Origin: Kineococcus rhizosphaerae
GTDB lineage: Bacteria > Actinomycetota > Actinomycetes > Actinomycetales > Kineococcaceae
Direction: 5' to 3'
Length of the DNA: 64,000 bases
Assembly: GCF_003002055.1 (NCBI RefSeq)
Contig: NZ_PVZF01000004.1
Coordinates: forward strand, 124,001 to 188,000
Shown here: positions 41,847-50,330 of the stretch, piece after piece
Numbering within the stretch: the first letter of the stretch is position 1
Layout of the letters: each line of letters opens with the position of its first letter
Translations under genes and position numbers: made by a program
The notes under the pieces: generated by a model
What the model was told of the DNA's origin: nothing
Seen by the model: only the letters and a program-made list of their open reading frames with translations
The model's database searches: none

Positions 41847-42263
41847 TCACGTCCGCTGCGCTTCTCCGATCCTGCGCGGTCTGGCCGCGCGCGCGAGCAC
41901 GCAGCTCGGGATGCCCGCGGCCGCCGAGTGGTCGCGCGCCCGGTAGGCGCTGGGCGTCTCCCCCACCAGCCGCGTGAACCGCGCGCTGAACGAGCCCAGC
42001 GACGAGCACCCCACCGCGAAGCACGCCTCGGTCACCGACACGTCCCCGCGCCGCAGCAGCGCCTTGGCCCGCTCGACGCGGCGGGTCATCAGGTAGTCGT
42101 ACGGCGTCACGTCGAAGGCGGCCTTGAAGCTGCGGGAGAAGTGCCCCGGCGACATGAGCGCCTGGTGGGCCAGGACCGCCACGTCCAGCGGCTGCGCGTG
42201 GTCGCGGTCGATGCGGTCCCGGACCCGCCGCAACCGCACGATGTCGTCCCGCGACAGAGGCAC
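41847..42263 (-). CDS. Single-domain AraC family regulator
   Basis: The 138-residue protein is little more than the AraC DNA-binding domain: PLDVAVLAHQALMSPGHFSRSFKAAFDVTPYDYL (first HTH) and VTEACFAVGCSSLGSFSARFTRLVGETPSAYR (second). It has no sensor domain, so ligand response, if any, must come from a partner. The start GTG 42263 is chosen because upstream in-frame sequence runs into a long palindrome. Operon with the VOC gene. Confidence 0.85.
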   Translation of the reverse strand: MPLSRDDIVRLRRVRDRIDRDHAQPLDVAVLAHQALMSPGHFSRSFKAAFDVTPYDYLMTRRVERAKALLRRGDVSVTEACFAVGCSSLGSFSARFTRLVGETPSAYRARDHSAAAGIPSCVLARAARPRRIGEAQRT

Positions 42264-42318
42264 GTCCCGAGTGTGGCCCGGCGGCGGACCCGACCGCCAC
42301 CCTCGGCCGGGCGGGAAA

Positions 42319-42371
42319 CGGCACGTTGCCTCCCCGGTCCCCTTCATCGGGACCGGGGAGGCAACGTGCCG
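42319..42371. repeat. Perfect 23-base-pair palindrome (family A, copy 2)
   Basis: Arms 42319-42341 and 42349-42371 pair perfectly around a seven-base loop. Read on the other strand it matches copy 1 at 9426-9484 except for loop changes and one stem pair, which is G-C in one and C-G in the other. It lies between the methyltransferase stop and the AraC start, both leftward, so it may end methyltransferase transcription. Confidence 0.8.
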
Positions 42372-42378
42372 CAACCCC

Positions 42379-43020
42379 TCAGTCCCGGCGCAGCTCCCAC
42401 AACCCGTACCGCACGACGTAGGAGTACTCCTCGTGCCGCCACGCGGGCACGTACCGGTAGGTCCACGGCGACAACCCCGCCGCCGTGACCGCCGCGAGCT
42501 GCACGCCCGCGTCGTAGCAGTGCATGTCGATCCCGGGCAGCCCGTCGGCGGAGAACTCCCGGCGGCCCGTCCCCACCGACCGGTCCTCGACGGCCCCCAC
42601 GAGCAGCCGCGCCCCGGGCGCGCACGCTGCGGCGAGGTTCGCCAGCGTCGCGGTCAGGTCCCGGCAGAACTCCAGGCACCCCACGGCGAGGACGACGTCG
42701 AACCTCCCCCAGGCCGCCGGGACCGGGTCGTGCAGGTCGAGCAGCTCGTAGCGGCCCTGCGGGCGCCCGGCGCGGGCCGCGGCGAGCATCTGCGGGGACA
42801 CGTCGGTGCCCGTCACCGCGACGTCCGGGGCGAGGTCGCGGGTCAACTGCCCCGGCCCGCAACCGATCTCGAGGACCCGGCACTCCGGCGTCACCGCGCG
42901 CAGCAAGAAGTCGGCGACGAGCGGGCCGTAGTACTGGATCGAGCGCCAGCCGGGGACGTAGTGGTCGGCGAAGTCGTCGTAGTAGTCGCGGACGGCGTCC
43001 GCCGGTCCGTTCACCGTCAT
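42379..43020 (-). CDS. Class I SAM-dependent methyltransferase
   Basis: The 213-residue protein has SAM motif I VLEIGCGPGQLT at about 48-59, the acidic post-I residue in VTGTDVSPQMLAAAR, and FDVVLAVGCLEFCRDL for motif II. The N-terminus AVRDYYDDFADHY is typical of small-molecule methyltransferases. Substrate unknown. It starts five bases after the hemB stop, so it belongs to the rex-hem operon; a tetrapyrrole-related substrate is possible but unproven. Confidence 0.82.
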   Translation of the reverse strand: MTVNGPADAVRDYYDDFADHYVPGWRSIQYYGPLVADFLLRAVTPECRVLEIGCGPGQLTRDLAPDVAVTGTDVSPQMLAAARAGRPQGRYELLDLHDPVPAAWGRFDVVLAVGCLEFCRDLTATLANLAAACAPGARLLVGAVEDRSVGTGRREFSADGLPGIDMHCYDAGVQLAAVTAAGLSPWTYRYVPAWRHEEYSYVVRYGLWELRRD

Positions 43021-43025
43021 GGGCC

Positions 43026-44006
43026 TCAGCCCAGCCACTCCCGCGCCGCCTCGAGCGCCCAGTAGCTCAGGACGATCTGCGCCCCGCCGCGCCGCAGCGC
43101 CAGCAGCGACTCCAGCACCACCCGTTCGCGGTCCACGGCCCCGGCCTGCGCCGCGAACTCGACCATCGCGTACTCCCCCGACACCTGGTAGCTGGCGACG
43201 GGGACATCGGCGACGTCGGCGACGGCGCGCAGGACGTCGAGGTAGGGCAGCCCGGGTTTGACCATCACCATGTCCGCGCCCTCGTCGAGGTCGAGGCGCA
43301 CCTCGCGCAGCGCCTCGGCGACGTTCGCGGCGGGGTCCTGCTGGTAGGTGCGGCGGTCGCCCTTGAGCTGGGAGTTCACAGCCTCGCGGAACGGGCCGTA
43401 GAAACCGCTGGCGTACTTCACGGCGTAGGCGAACAGCGACACGTCGTCGAAACCGCCGGAGTCCAGCGCCTCGCGCAGGAACGCGATCTGCCCGTCCATC
43501 ATCCCGCTCGGCCCGAGCACGTGGGCCCCGGCGGTGCTCTGCGCCAGCGCCATCGACGCGTACCGGTCCAGGGTGGCGTCGTTGTCGACCCGCCCGCGGG
43601 AGTCCAGGACCCCGCAGTGGCCGTGGTCGGTGAACTCGTCCAGGCACAGGTCGGCCATGACGACGATCTCGTCGCCGACGGCGTCGCGGACGTCCTTCAG
43701 CGCGACGTTGAGGATCCCGTCCGGGTCGTCGGCGCCCGAACCCGTCGCGTCCAGCTCCTCGGGCACCCCGAAGAGCATGATCCCGCCCAGGCCCGCCGCG
43801 ACGGCCTCCTTCGCCGTGGCCACCAGCGACTCGCGGGTGTGCTGCACGACCCCGGGCAGGGTCCGGATCGGCTGGGGGGCGCTGATGCCCTCCCGCACGA
43901 ACACCGGCAGGACGAGGTCACCCGGGTGCAGGTGCACGTCCGTCACTAGCCGGCGCATGGCCGGGGTGGCGCGCAGACGGCGCGGGCGGATCGGCAACTG
44001 CACCAC
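43026..44006 (-). CDS. hemB: Delta-aminolevulinic acid dehydratase (porphobilinogen synthase)
   Basis: The 326-residue enzyme has both Schiff-base lysine regions (SLFAYAVKYASGFYGPFREA and MVMVKPGLPYLD) and the metal loop VMADLCLDEFTDHGHCG near residue 118. The loop has CLD where zinc enzymes have CxC, pointing to a Mg2+-dependent type. It condenses two 5-aminolevulinates. The start GTG 44006 follows GAGAGG. It is 21 bases after the hemD stop. Confidence 0.96.
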   Translation of the reverse strand: MVQLPIRPRRLRATPAMRRLVTDVHLHPGDLVLPVFVREGISAPQPIRTLPGVVQHTRESLVATAKEAVAAGLGGIMLFGVPEELDATGSGADDPDGILNVALKDVRDAVGDEIVVMADLCLDEFTDHGHCGVLDSRGRVDNDATLDRYASMALAQSTAGAHVLGPSGMMDGQIAFLREALDSGGFDDVSLFAYAVKYASGFYGPFREAVNSQLKGDRRTYQQDPAANVAEALREVRLDLDEGADMVMVKPGLPYLDVLRAVADVADVPVASYQVSGEYAMVEFAAQAGAVDRERVVLESLLALRRGGAQIVLSYWALEAAREWLG

Positions 44007-44027
44007 GGGGGAACCTCTCGACGGGAC

Positions 44028-45914
44028 TCAGCGCGCCCGGCGGCGCGCGGACGACTTCTTCTGGCTGGGCCGCAGGACGGGTTCGCCCGCCTCGACCGCG
44101 GCGGCGCGCAGCACGTTGCCGTACGAGGCGAGGGCCTCGACGAGCGACTCAGCGCTGGGTTCGGCGGCGAGCACGTCGACGCGCAACCCGTGCTCCTCGG
44201 CCGTCTTGGCCGTCGCCGGGCCGATGCAGGCCACGACGGTCGACGGGTGCGGTTTGCCCGCGATCCCGACGAGGTTGCGCACGGTCGAGCTCGACGTGAA
44301 GACGACCGCGTCGAACGCGCCGGTCTTGATGGCGTCGCGCACGGGCGCGGCGGGCGGGGCCGCCCGCACGGTCCGGTAGGCCGTGACGTCGTCGACCTCC
44401 CAGCCGTTCTCGACCAGGCCCGCGACGAGAGTGTCGGTGGCGATGTCGGCGCGCGGCAGGAACACCCGGTTGATGGGGTCCAGGACGTCGTCGTAGGGCG
44501 GCCACGCCTCGAGCAGACCGGCCGCCGACTGCTCCGTCTCCGGCAGCAGGTCCGGTTCGATCCCCCACTCGCGCAACGCCTCGGCGGTGACGCCGCCGAC
44601 CGCAGCGACCTTCAGGCCGGAGAACGCGCGGGCGTCGAGGCCGTACTCGGTGAACTTCTCGCGCACGGCCTTGACGGCGTTGACGGACGTGAAGCCGATC
44701 CACTCGTAGCGGCCCGTGACCAGGCCCTTGACGGCCTTCTCCATCTGCTGCGGGGTGCGCGGCGGTTCCACGGAGATGGTCGGCACGACCTCGGCGGTGG
44801 CGCCGTGGCCGGACAGCCGGGCGGTGATCCCGCCGGCCTGCTCCTTGGTGCGCGGCACCAGGACCCGCCAGCCGAACAGCGGTTTCGTCTCGTACCAGGA
44901 GTTCTGCTCGCGCAGGGCGACGACGTCGCCGACGACGGCCGTGGTGGGCGAGGAGTCCAGTCCGGCGACGGCGGCGGCGAGCTTGCCCAGCGTGGTCGTG
45001 GTCGTCGTCTGGCCCGTCGTCGTGCCGTGCGAGGTGAGCGCGACGGGCGTCGCGGCGCCCCGGCCGGCCCCGAGCAGCCCGGCGGCGGCGGCGGCGATGT
45101 CGTCCCCGGAGCCGAGCACGACGACCGTGGCGTCGGCGTCGGCGTGGCGCGACCAGTCCAGCGAACGGCCCGCGGGGTGCACGACGTTGACGCTGGAGGT
45201 GCCCGGCGTCGTCATGGGGATGCCCGCGTACGTCGGGACGGCGTTGACGGCGGAGACGCCCGGCACGACGTCGAACGTGACCCCGGCCTTGCGGCAGGCC
45301 GCGACCTCGTCGACGAGCCCGGTGAAGGTGGAGGGGTCCCCGTCCATGAGCCGCACGACCCGGCCACCGGCCTTGGCCGCCCTGACGACGAGCTTGGCGC
45401 GCGCGGCCCGGGCCAGCGGCTGGCCGTCGTCGCCGAAGGCGGCGTCGAGGACCTCCACCCCGGGCCGGGCGAAGCGGGCGACGAGGTCCTCACGGCTGCC
45501 CTGGTCGAGCACGACGACGTCGGCCGCGCCGAGCAGGTCCACGGCGCGCACGGTCAGCAGCCCCGGGTCGCCGGGGCCGGCCCCGACGAACGAGACGTGC
45601 CCGAGGTCCTTGTCGGTCTTGTCGCCCTTGAGCGTCTTCTCCGAGCTCCTGGCCGCCTTGGACCCGGACCGGCCCGCGGCCTTCTTCGCCCGCGACTGCG
45701 CGGGCACCTCGGACTTCTTGGCGTCGAGGACCTCGCTCAGGTCGCTCACCTCGGCGGGGGCGTCCACCAGTGCGCCGGCCGGCGTCTCGGCGGGCGCCTG
45801 GACCAGCAGGTCGACCGGGGTGCTCACCGGGGTGTCGACCGGGGCCTCGACGGCTTCGAGGACCGGTTCGACGAGGACCGGTGCGGTGACCGGGCTGTTC
45901 GTCATCGTGCTCAC
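44028..45914 (-). CDS. hemD: Fused uroporphyrinogen-III methyltransferase-like / uroporphyrinogen-III synthase
   Basis: The 628-residue protein has three parts: an unusual N-terminal extension (1-100, Val/Pro/Glu-rich then Lys/Ser-rich), a CobA-like tetrapyrrole methylase domain (about 104-340; VSFVGAGPGDPGLLTVRAVDLL) and HemD (about 360-600; WRVLVPRTKEQAGG, then YEWIGFTSVNAVKAV). It ends in a Lys/Arg-rich tail. The methylase has VVRLMDGDPSTFTG for the usual VRLKGGDPFxFGRG, and GIPMTTPG for GIPxTHRG, so SUMT activity is doubtful. HemD closes the tetrapyrrole ring. The start GTG 45914 overlaps the hemC stop by four bases. Confidence 0.92.
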   Translation of the reverse strand: MSTMTNSPVTAPVLVEPVLEAVEAPVDTPVSTPVDLLVQAPAETPAGALVDAPAEVSDLSEVLDAKKSEVPAQSRAKKAAGRSGSKAARSSEKTLKGDKTDKDLGHVSFVGAGPGDPGLLTVRAVDLLGAADVVVLDQGSREDLVARFARPGVEVLDAAFGDDGQPLARAARAKLVVRAAKAGGRVVRLMDGDPSTFTGLVDEVAACRKAGVTFDVVPGVSAVNAVPTYAGIPMTTPGTSSVNVVHPAGRSLDWSRHADADATVVVLGSGDDIAAAAAGLLGAGRGAATPVALTSHGTTTGQTTTTTTLGKLAAAVAGLDSSPTTAVVGDVVALREQNSWYETKPLFGWRVLVPRTKEQAGGITARLSGHGATAEVVPTISVEPPRTPQQMEKAVKGLVTGRYEWIGFTSVNAVKAVREKFTEYGLDARAFSGLKVAAVGGVTAEALREWGIEPDLLPETEQSAAGLLEAWPPYDDVLDPINRVFLPRADIATDTLVAGLVENGWEVDDVTAYRTVRAAPPAAPVRDAIKTGAFDAVVFTSSSTVRNLVGIAGKPHPSTVVACIGPATAKTAEEHGLRVDVLAAEPSAESLVEALASYGNVLRAAAVEAGEPVLRPSQKKSSARRRAR

Positions 45915-46918
45915 GAGCCACTCTCCGGATCGGGACGTGGACCGTCGTCGGAACGGTCCTGGGGGTGGTTCTCCAACGTGACTTCGGGGTCCCCGCCGCG
46001 AGCGGCGGAAGTGTGCGGGCGCAGCTCGTGCTGCAGGAGGTCGCGGGCGATCTCGGCGCCCAACGTACGCGCGGAGGGCTCGTCGGGGACAGTCGCGAAC
46101 GGCCGGGCGCGGCGCACCAGGACCCCGGCGTGGTCCTCGACGGCCACGTGCAGGGTCTCCTCACCGGCGTGGGCGCCGACGGGGGCCGAGCAGCCGGCCT
46201 CCAGGGAGGCGAGCACCTGGCGCTCGGCGGCCACGGCCCGGCGCACGTGCGGGGCGTCGATGGCGGCCAGCACCTGCAGGACCTCGGCGTCGCCGCTGCG
46301 GCACTCCACGGCCAGCGCGCCCTGGCCGGGGGCCGGGACGTACTCGGTGGGGTCGAAGAACTCGGTGACGTCCCCGAGCCGGCCGAGGCGGGCCAGGCCG
46401 GACGCGGCCAGGACGACGGCGTCGAGCTCGCCGGCGGTCACGAACCCGATCCGGGTGTCGACGTTGCCGCGGATGGCGACGACGTCGAGGTCCGGGCGCA
46501 GCGCCCGCAGCAGGGCCGTGCGGCGGGGCGAGCCGGTGCCGACGCGGGCCCCGGCGGGCAGGTCGGCCAGGGTGCGCCCGCCCGAGGCGACGAGCGCGTC
46601 GCGCGGGTCCTCGCGCTCGGGGACGGCGCCCAGGACGAGCCCGTCGGCGGCCGCCGTCGGCAGGTCCTTCAGGGAGTGCACGGCGAGGTCGACCGCGTCG
46701 GCGAGCAGCGCGTCGCGCAGCGCCGAGACGAACACACCCGTCCCGCCGATCTGGGCCAGCGGCGCGCGGTTGACGTCGCCGTGGGTCGTGACCTCGACGA
46801 GCTCGACCTTGGACCCGTTGGCGCGCAGCAGGTCCGCGACCCACGTGCTCTGGGTGGTGGCCAGGGCGCTGCGCCGGGTGCCGAGCCGGAGGACGCGCGT
46901 CTGCGACACGGGGGTCAC
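45911..46918 (-). CDS. hemC: Porphobilinogen deaminase (hydroxymethylbilane synthase)
   Basis: The 335-residue enzyme shows LRLGTRRSALATTQ at the start, AVHSLKDLPT (about 79-88), GTGSPRRTALL, IRGNVDTR, and the cofactor cysteine C243 in LEAGCSAPVGAH. It polymerises four porphobilinogens on a dipyrromethane cofactor. The start GTG 46918 overlaps the hemA stop by four bases, and its own stop overlaps hemD by four. Confidence 0.96.
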   Translation of the reverse strand: MTPVSQTRVLRLGTRRSALATTQSTWVADLLRANGSKVELVEVTTHGDVNRAPLAQIGGTGVFVSALRDALLADAVDLAVHSLKDLPTAAADGLVLGAVPEREDPRDALVASGGRTLADLPAGARVGTGSPRRTALLRALRPDLDVVAIRGNVDTRIGFVTAGELDAVVLAASGLARLGRLGDVTEFFDPTEYVPAPGQGALAVECRSGDAEVLQVLAAIDAPHVRRAVAAERQVLASLEAGCSAPVGAHAGEETLHVAVEDHAGVLVRRARPFATVPDEPSARTLGAEIARDLLQHELRPHTSAARGGDPEVTLENHPQDRSDDGPRPDPESGS

Positions 46919-48246
46919 GACACGCGTCCCACCGCGTCGGCGACGGTCCCGGACAGCGGGGCGTCCCCGGGCAGGGCTCCCCCGCCGATCCCGACCTCGA
47001 GGTCGAACAGGGCCCGCAGCGCAGCGGCGTACCCGACGCCGCCGGGGGCCTCGGCGAGCTGCTTCACCCGCACCGTCGGGGTGTGCAGCAGCTTCTCGAC
47101 GATCCGGTGCACCGTGCGGTCGACCTCCGCGCGGGCCGCGGCGTCCAGGTCGACCCGGCTGGCGAGGCGGCGCATCTCGGCCTCGACGACGTGGCGGGCC
47201 TGGGCCCGCAGCGCCACGACCGTGGGGGCGACGTCGGCCGCGCGCAGCGAGGCGGCGTGGGAGGCGACCTCCTCGGCGACGATGGCCCGCACCGAGCGCA
47301 GGTCGTCGGCGACGGCGGAGGCGGCCAGGTCGGCCCCCAGGCCCTCGAGGTCGACGAGGTGCACCCCGCGCAGGGTGGCGACGTCGGGCTGCACGTCGCG
47401 CGGCAGGGCGAGGTCGGCGACGAGCAGCGGCCGCTGCGGGCGGTCCAGGACGGCGGCGGCGACCGTCGCGACGTCCAGGACGTGCCCGACGGCGCCGGTG
47501 CAGCTAGCGACGAGGTCCGCGGCGGCGACCTCGGCGCGCAGGTCCTCCAGGCCGGTGGCCCGGCCCCCGACGGCCGCGGCCAGGCGCTGCGCGCGCTCGG
47601 GCGTGCGGTTGGCGACCACGACGTCCATGCCCGCGCGGGCGAACGTCGTCGCGACCAGCGCGCTCATCGCCCCGGCGCCCACGACGAGGGCGCGGCGACC
47701 GGCCAGCGGCCCGCCCACGACGTCGACCGCGCGGCGCATGGCGGCCTCCACCAGCCCGGCCCCCGCGGCGTCCAGTCCCGTCTCGGAGTGGGCGCGCTTG
47801 CCCACGCGCAGGGCGTTCTGCAGCAACCGGTCCAGCGTCCCGCCGGCCAGCCCGCGCTCGTGCAGGTCGCGCAGCGCCAGGCGCAGCTGGCCGAGGATCT
47901 GGCTCTCGCCGACCGCCATGGAGTCCAGCCCGCAGGCGACCCGGAACAGGTGCTCGACGCCGGCGTCCTCGTAGTGGACGTACAGCTGCTCGCCGAGCTG
48001 GTCCACGCCGAGCCCGATGCGGCGGCACAGCGCGTCACCGACGTCGGCGACCCCGCCGTGGAAGCGCGAGACGTCGCAGTACAGCTCGACGCGGTTGCAC
48101 GTGGAGAGGACGAAGACCTCCTCGACGTGCGGGGACGCCGTCAGCTCCTCGACGACCCGGGCGGCGGCGGCCGCGTCGAAGCTGGCGCGTTCGAGGACGT
48201 CGAGGGAGGCCGTCCGGTGCGACAGGCCCACGACCATGAGCGCCAC
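46915..48246 (-). CDS. hemA: Glutamyl-tRNA reductase
   Basis: The 443-residue enzyme starts MALMVVGLSHRTASLDVLE and has the catalytic cysteine C50 in VLSTCNRVELY, then GESQILGQLRLAL. The NADPH domain follows (RRALVVGAGAMSALVATTFARAG) and a C-terminal helical dimerisation domain ends the protein. It begins C5 heme synthesis by reducing glutamyl-tRNA. Start GTG 48246 adjoins the rex stop directly; ATG 48237 is a close alternative. The dehydrogenase and dimerisation domains are complete. Confidence 0.96.
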   Translation of the reverse strand: MALMVVGLSHRTASLDVLERASFDAAAAARVVEELTASPHVEEVFVLSTCNRVELYCDVSRFHGGVADVGDALCRRIGLGVDQLGEQLYVHYEDAGVEHLFRVACGLDSMAVGESQILGQLRLALRDLHERGLAGGTLDRLLQNALRVGKRAHSETGLDAAGAGLVEAAMRRAVDVVGGPLAGRRALVVGAGAMSALVATTFARAGMDVVVANRTPERAQRLAAAVGGRATGLEDLRAEVAAADLVASCTGAVGHVLDVATVAAAVLDRPQRPLLVADLALPRDVQPDVATLRGVHLVDLEGLGADLAASAVADDLRSVRAIVAEEVASHAASLRAADVAPTVVALRAQARHVVEAEMRRLASRVDLDAAARAEVDRTVHRIVEKLLHTPTVRVKQLAEAPGGVGYAAALRALFDLEVGIGGGALPGDAPLSGTVADAVGRVS

Positions 48247-49011
48247 TCAGACCACCTCCCCGATCCGTTCGCCGACGGTGGCGGTGGGCGCGGGGACGCT
48301 GGAGCGCACGGCGCGGCGCTGGGCGTGGAAGGCGAGGATCTGGAGCTCCGAGGCGAGGTCGACCTTGCGCACGTCCACGTCGGCGGGGACGCGCAGCACG
48401 GTGGGGGCGAAGTTCAGGACGCTGGTCACACCGGCCGCGACGAGGCGGTCGCAGACGCCCTGGGCGTGCTCGACCGGGACGGCGAGCACGCCGATGGTGG
48501 GTTCCCCGGGGCGCACGACGGCTCCGAGGTCGGCCAGCGGACGCACCCGCAGGCCGTTGACGACCTCGCCGACCACCTGGGTCCCGTCGTCGAACAGACC
48601 GACGACGCGGAAGCCGCGGGAGGCGAACCCGCCGTAGCCGGCGAGGGCGTGGCCGAGGTTGCCGATGCCGACGATGACGACGTTCCAGGGCGTGGTCTGC
48701 CCGAGCCGGTCCGCGATCTGGCGGTGCAGGCCGGCGACGTCGTACCCGACGCCGCGGGTGCCGTAGCTGCCCAGGTGCGAGAGGTCCTTGCGGAGCTTGG
48801 CCGACCCGACGCCGACGGCCTCGGCGAGGGCCTCGGAGGACACCGTCCGCAGACCGGCGTCGGCCAGGGCGGCGAGGGCGCGCAGGTACTGCGGCAGTCG
48901 CGCCACGGTGGCCTCGGGGACGTCGACCGTCCCCACCTCGTCCTCGTCCACAGCGGTCAGACCGGCATCCTCGTACGCGTTGCTCAGGCTCCGGGCAGAC
49001 CCCGGAACCAC
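48247..49011 (-). CDS. rex: Redox-sensing transcriptional repressor Rex
   Basis: The 254-residue protein has the Rex winged helix (about 30-98; ATVARLPQYLRALAALADAG, then GVGSAKLRKDLSHLGSYGTRGVGYDV). The NAD(H)-binding Rossmann fold follows, with VVIVGIGNLGHALAGYGGF, and a C-terminal domain-swap helix (ASELQILAFHAQRR). Rex leaves DNA when NADH rises. It heads the rex-hemA-hemC-hemD-hemB operon, and a Rex-type operator overlaps its own promoter. In Streptomyces coelicolor a rex-hemACD operon is known to be Rex-controlled. Start GTG 49011. Confidence 0.95.
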   Translation of the reverse strand: MVPGSARSLSNAYEDAGLTAVDEDEVGTVDVPEATVARLPQYLRALAALADAGLRTVSSEALAEAVGVGSAKLRKDLSHLGSYGTRGVGYDVAGLHRQIADRLGQTTPWNVVIVGIGNLGHALAGYGGFASRGFRVVGLFDDGTQVVGEVVNGLRVRPLADLGAVVRPGEPTIGVLAVPVEHAQGVCDRLVAAGVTSVLNFAPTVLRVPADVDVRKVDLASELQILAFHAQRRAVRSSVPAPTATVGERIGEVV

Positions 49012-49026
49012 TGGTCGTGCCCCAGC

Positions 49027-49055
49027 AGCCTAGGCTCTTGTGAAGCCGCGCACAA
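49027..49055 (-). promoter_or_regulatory. rex promoter with Rex operator
   Basis: TTGTG (49038-49042) and CACAA (49051-49055) with an eight-base centre match the Rex operator (TTGTGAA-N4-TTCACAA type). On the minus strand TTGTGC (49055-49050) and TAGGCT (49032-49027) form a -35/-10 pair 17 bases apart, 15 bases ahead of the rex GTG. The operator covers the -35, so autorepression is expected. Confidence 0.8.
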
Positions 49056-49148
49056 AGTCGTGACGGGCCCGCGTGACGAGCGCCACGTCCACCCTGAGTC
49101 CCCCCTGAGCTGCGGCTTCGGAGGCAGGGAAGGCTCACCTGACCTCGC

Positions 49149-49424
49149 TCAGCGCCCCCGGCGCCGCCACCAGCGCCGTCCCGCCAGCGCCTGCTCCAGC
49201 CGTGCGGCGTCCAGCCGGCCGAAGTCGCGCTCGACACCGTCCACGAGCACCACGGGGACCTTGTCGGAGTACCGGCGCAACAGCTCCGGGTCGGCGTCCA
49301 CGTCGACCTCCGACCACGTCACCCCGCGGGCCCCGGCGACCGCCCGGACCACCTCCCGGCCGTCGTCGCACAGGTGGCAGCCCACCCGCGAGACCAGCAC
49401 CACCCGAGCCCGTTCCCCGTCCAC
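49149..49424 (-). CDS. Glutaredoxin-like (DUF836) protein
   Basis: The 91-residue protein has a thioredoxin-fold start RVVLVSRVGCHLCDDGREVV with the CxxC pair at residues 16 and 19, then VPVVLVDGVERDFGRLD around the cis-proline. The tail is Arg-rich. It is likely a small dithiol oxidoreductase. GTG 49424 follows GGAGGAGGGG. It sits upstream of rex on the same strand, and the HAD gene diverges from it 39 bases away; this order is common in actinobacteria. Confidence 0.85.
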   Translation of the reverse strand: MDGERARVVLVSRVGCHLCDDGREVVRAVAGARGVTWSEVDVDADPELLRRYSDKVPVVLVDGVERDFGRLDAARLEQALAGRRWWRRRGR

Positions 49425-49451
49425 GACCCCTCCTCCGCACCGACCCGGGCC

Positions 49452-49463
49452 TACGATGCCGCA
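49452..49463 (+). promoter_or_regulatory. Promoter -10 for HAD gene (leaderless)
   Basis: TACGAT at 49452-49457 is six bases before the GTG at 49464. No -35 was recognised. Same layout as the menB, menE and marR starts. Confidence 0.45.
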
Positions 49464-50258
49464 GTGCCCCGGCCGACGACGCCCCCCGTGACGCCCCCCG
49501 TCCCGCCGGGGGTCGACGCGGCCTTCTTCGACCTGGACAACACCATGGTCCGCGGGGCCTCGATGTTCTACTTCGCCCGGGGGCTGGCCGCCCGCGGCTT
49601 CTTCTCCCGCCGCGAGCTGCAGCGCTTCGCCCGCCGCGCCCTGCACTTCACGCTGCGCGGCGAGAACCTCGGGCACCTCGGGGAGATCCGGGAACTGGCC
49701 CTGGCCTTCGTCGCCGGGCACTCCAGCGAGCAGATCCGGCAGATCGGCGAGGAGGTCTACGACGAGCACGTCGAGGCCAGGGTCAGCGCCGGCACCCGGG
49801 CCCTCGCCCGCCACCACCTGGCCGCCGGGGCCCCGGTCTGGCTCGTCACCGCCGCCCCCGTCGAGCTCGCCGACGTCGTCGCGCGCCGCCTGGGGCTCAC
49901 CGGGGCGCTGGGGACGGTCGCCGAGACCGTCGACGGCACCTACACGGGCCGGCTGCGGGGCGAGCCGCTGCACGCGCAGGCCAAGGCCGACGCCGTGCGC
50001 GCGCTCGCGGCGCGCTCGGGGTTCGACCTCGCGCGCTGCGCGGCCTACTCCGACTCCGCCAACGACCTGCCGCTGCTGTCGATGGTCGGTTCGCCCGTCG
50101 TCGTGAACCCCGACCGGGTGCTGCGCCGGCACGCGGGCGCGCACGGCTGGCCCGTCCACGAGTTCCGGCAGTGGCAGCGCGCGGCCCGCTGGAGCGCGCG
50201 CGCCGGGGTCCTGGCCGTGGGGACGGTGGCCGTGGTGGGGCTGTGGCGGCGGCGCTGA
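49464..50258 (+). CDS. HAD-IB family phosphatase (SerB-like) with C-terminal membrane helix
   Basis: The 264-residue protein has the HAD motifs: AAFFDLDNTMVRGASMF with DxDxT (about residue 20), VWLVTAAPVELA for motif II, the lysine in QAKADAVRAL, and YSDSANDLPLL for motif IV. The last 20 residues (AGVLAVGTVAVVGLWRRR) form a membrane helix. The substrate may be a phosphoester of serine, a lipid or a sugar. Start GTG 49464 is favoured by the leaderless promoter; in-frame codons upstream lie in the neighbouring promoter. Confidence 0.85.
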   Translation: MPRPTTPPVTPPVPPGVDAAFFDLDNTMVRGASMFYFARGLAARGFFSRRELQRFARRALHFTLRGENLGHLGEIRELALAFVAGHSSEQIRQIGEEVYDEHVEARVSAGTRALARHHLAAGAPVWLVTAAPVELADVVARRLGLTGALGTVAETVDGTYTGRLRGEPLHAQAKADAVRALAARSGFDLARCAAYSDSANDLPLLSMVGSPVVVNPDRVLRRHAGAHGWPVHEFRQWQRAARWSARAGVLAVGTVAVVGLWRRR

Positions 50259-50330
50259 CGTGACGCAGGTGTGGTGCACGTCACACCCGAGAACGCTCAG
50301 GTCCCGTCCGCCGCGGGTCGAGGATGCGGC

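Noticed and set aside
48035-49237. Leftward open frame across rex and its promoter
   Set aside because: Shadow of rex and hemA in another frame; low complexity and it would cover the Rex operator.
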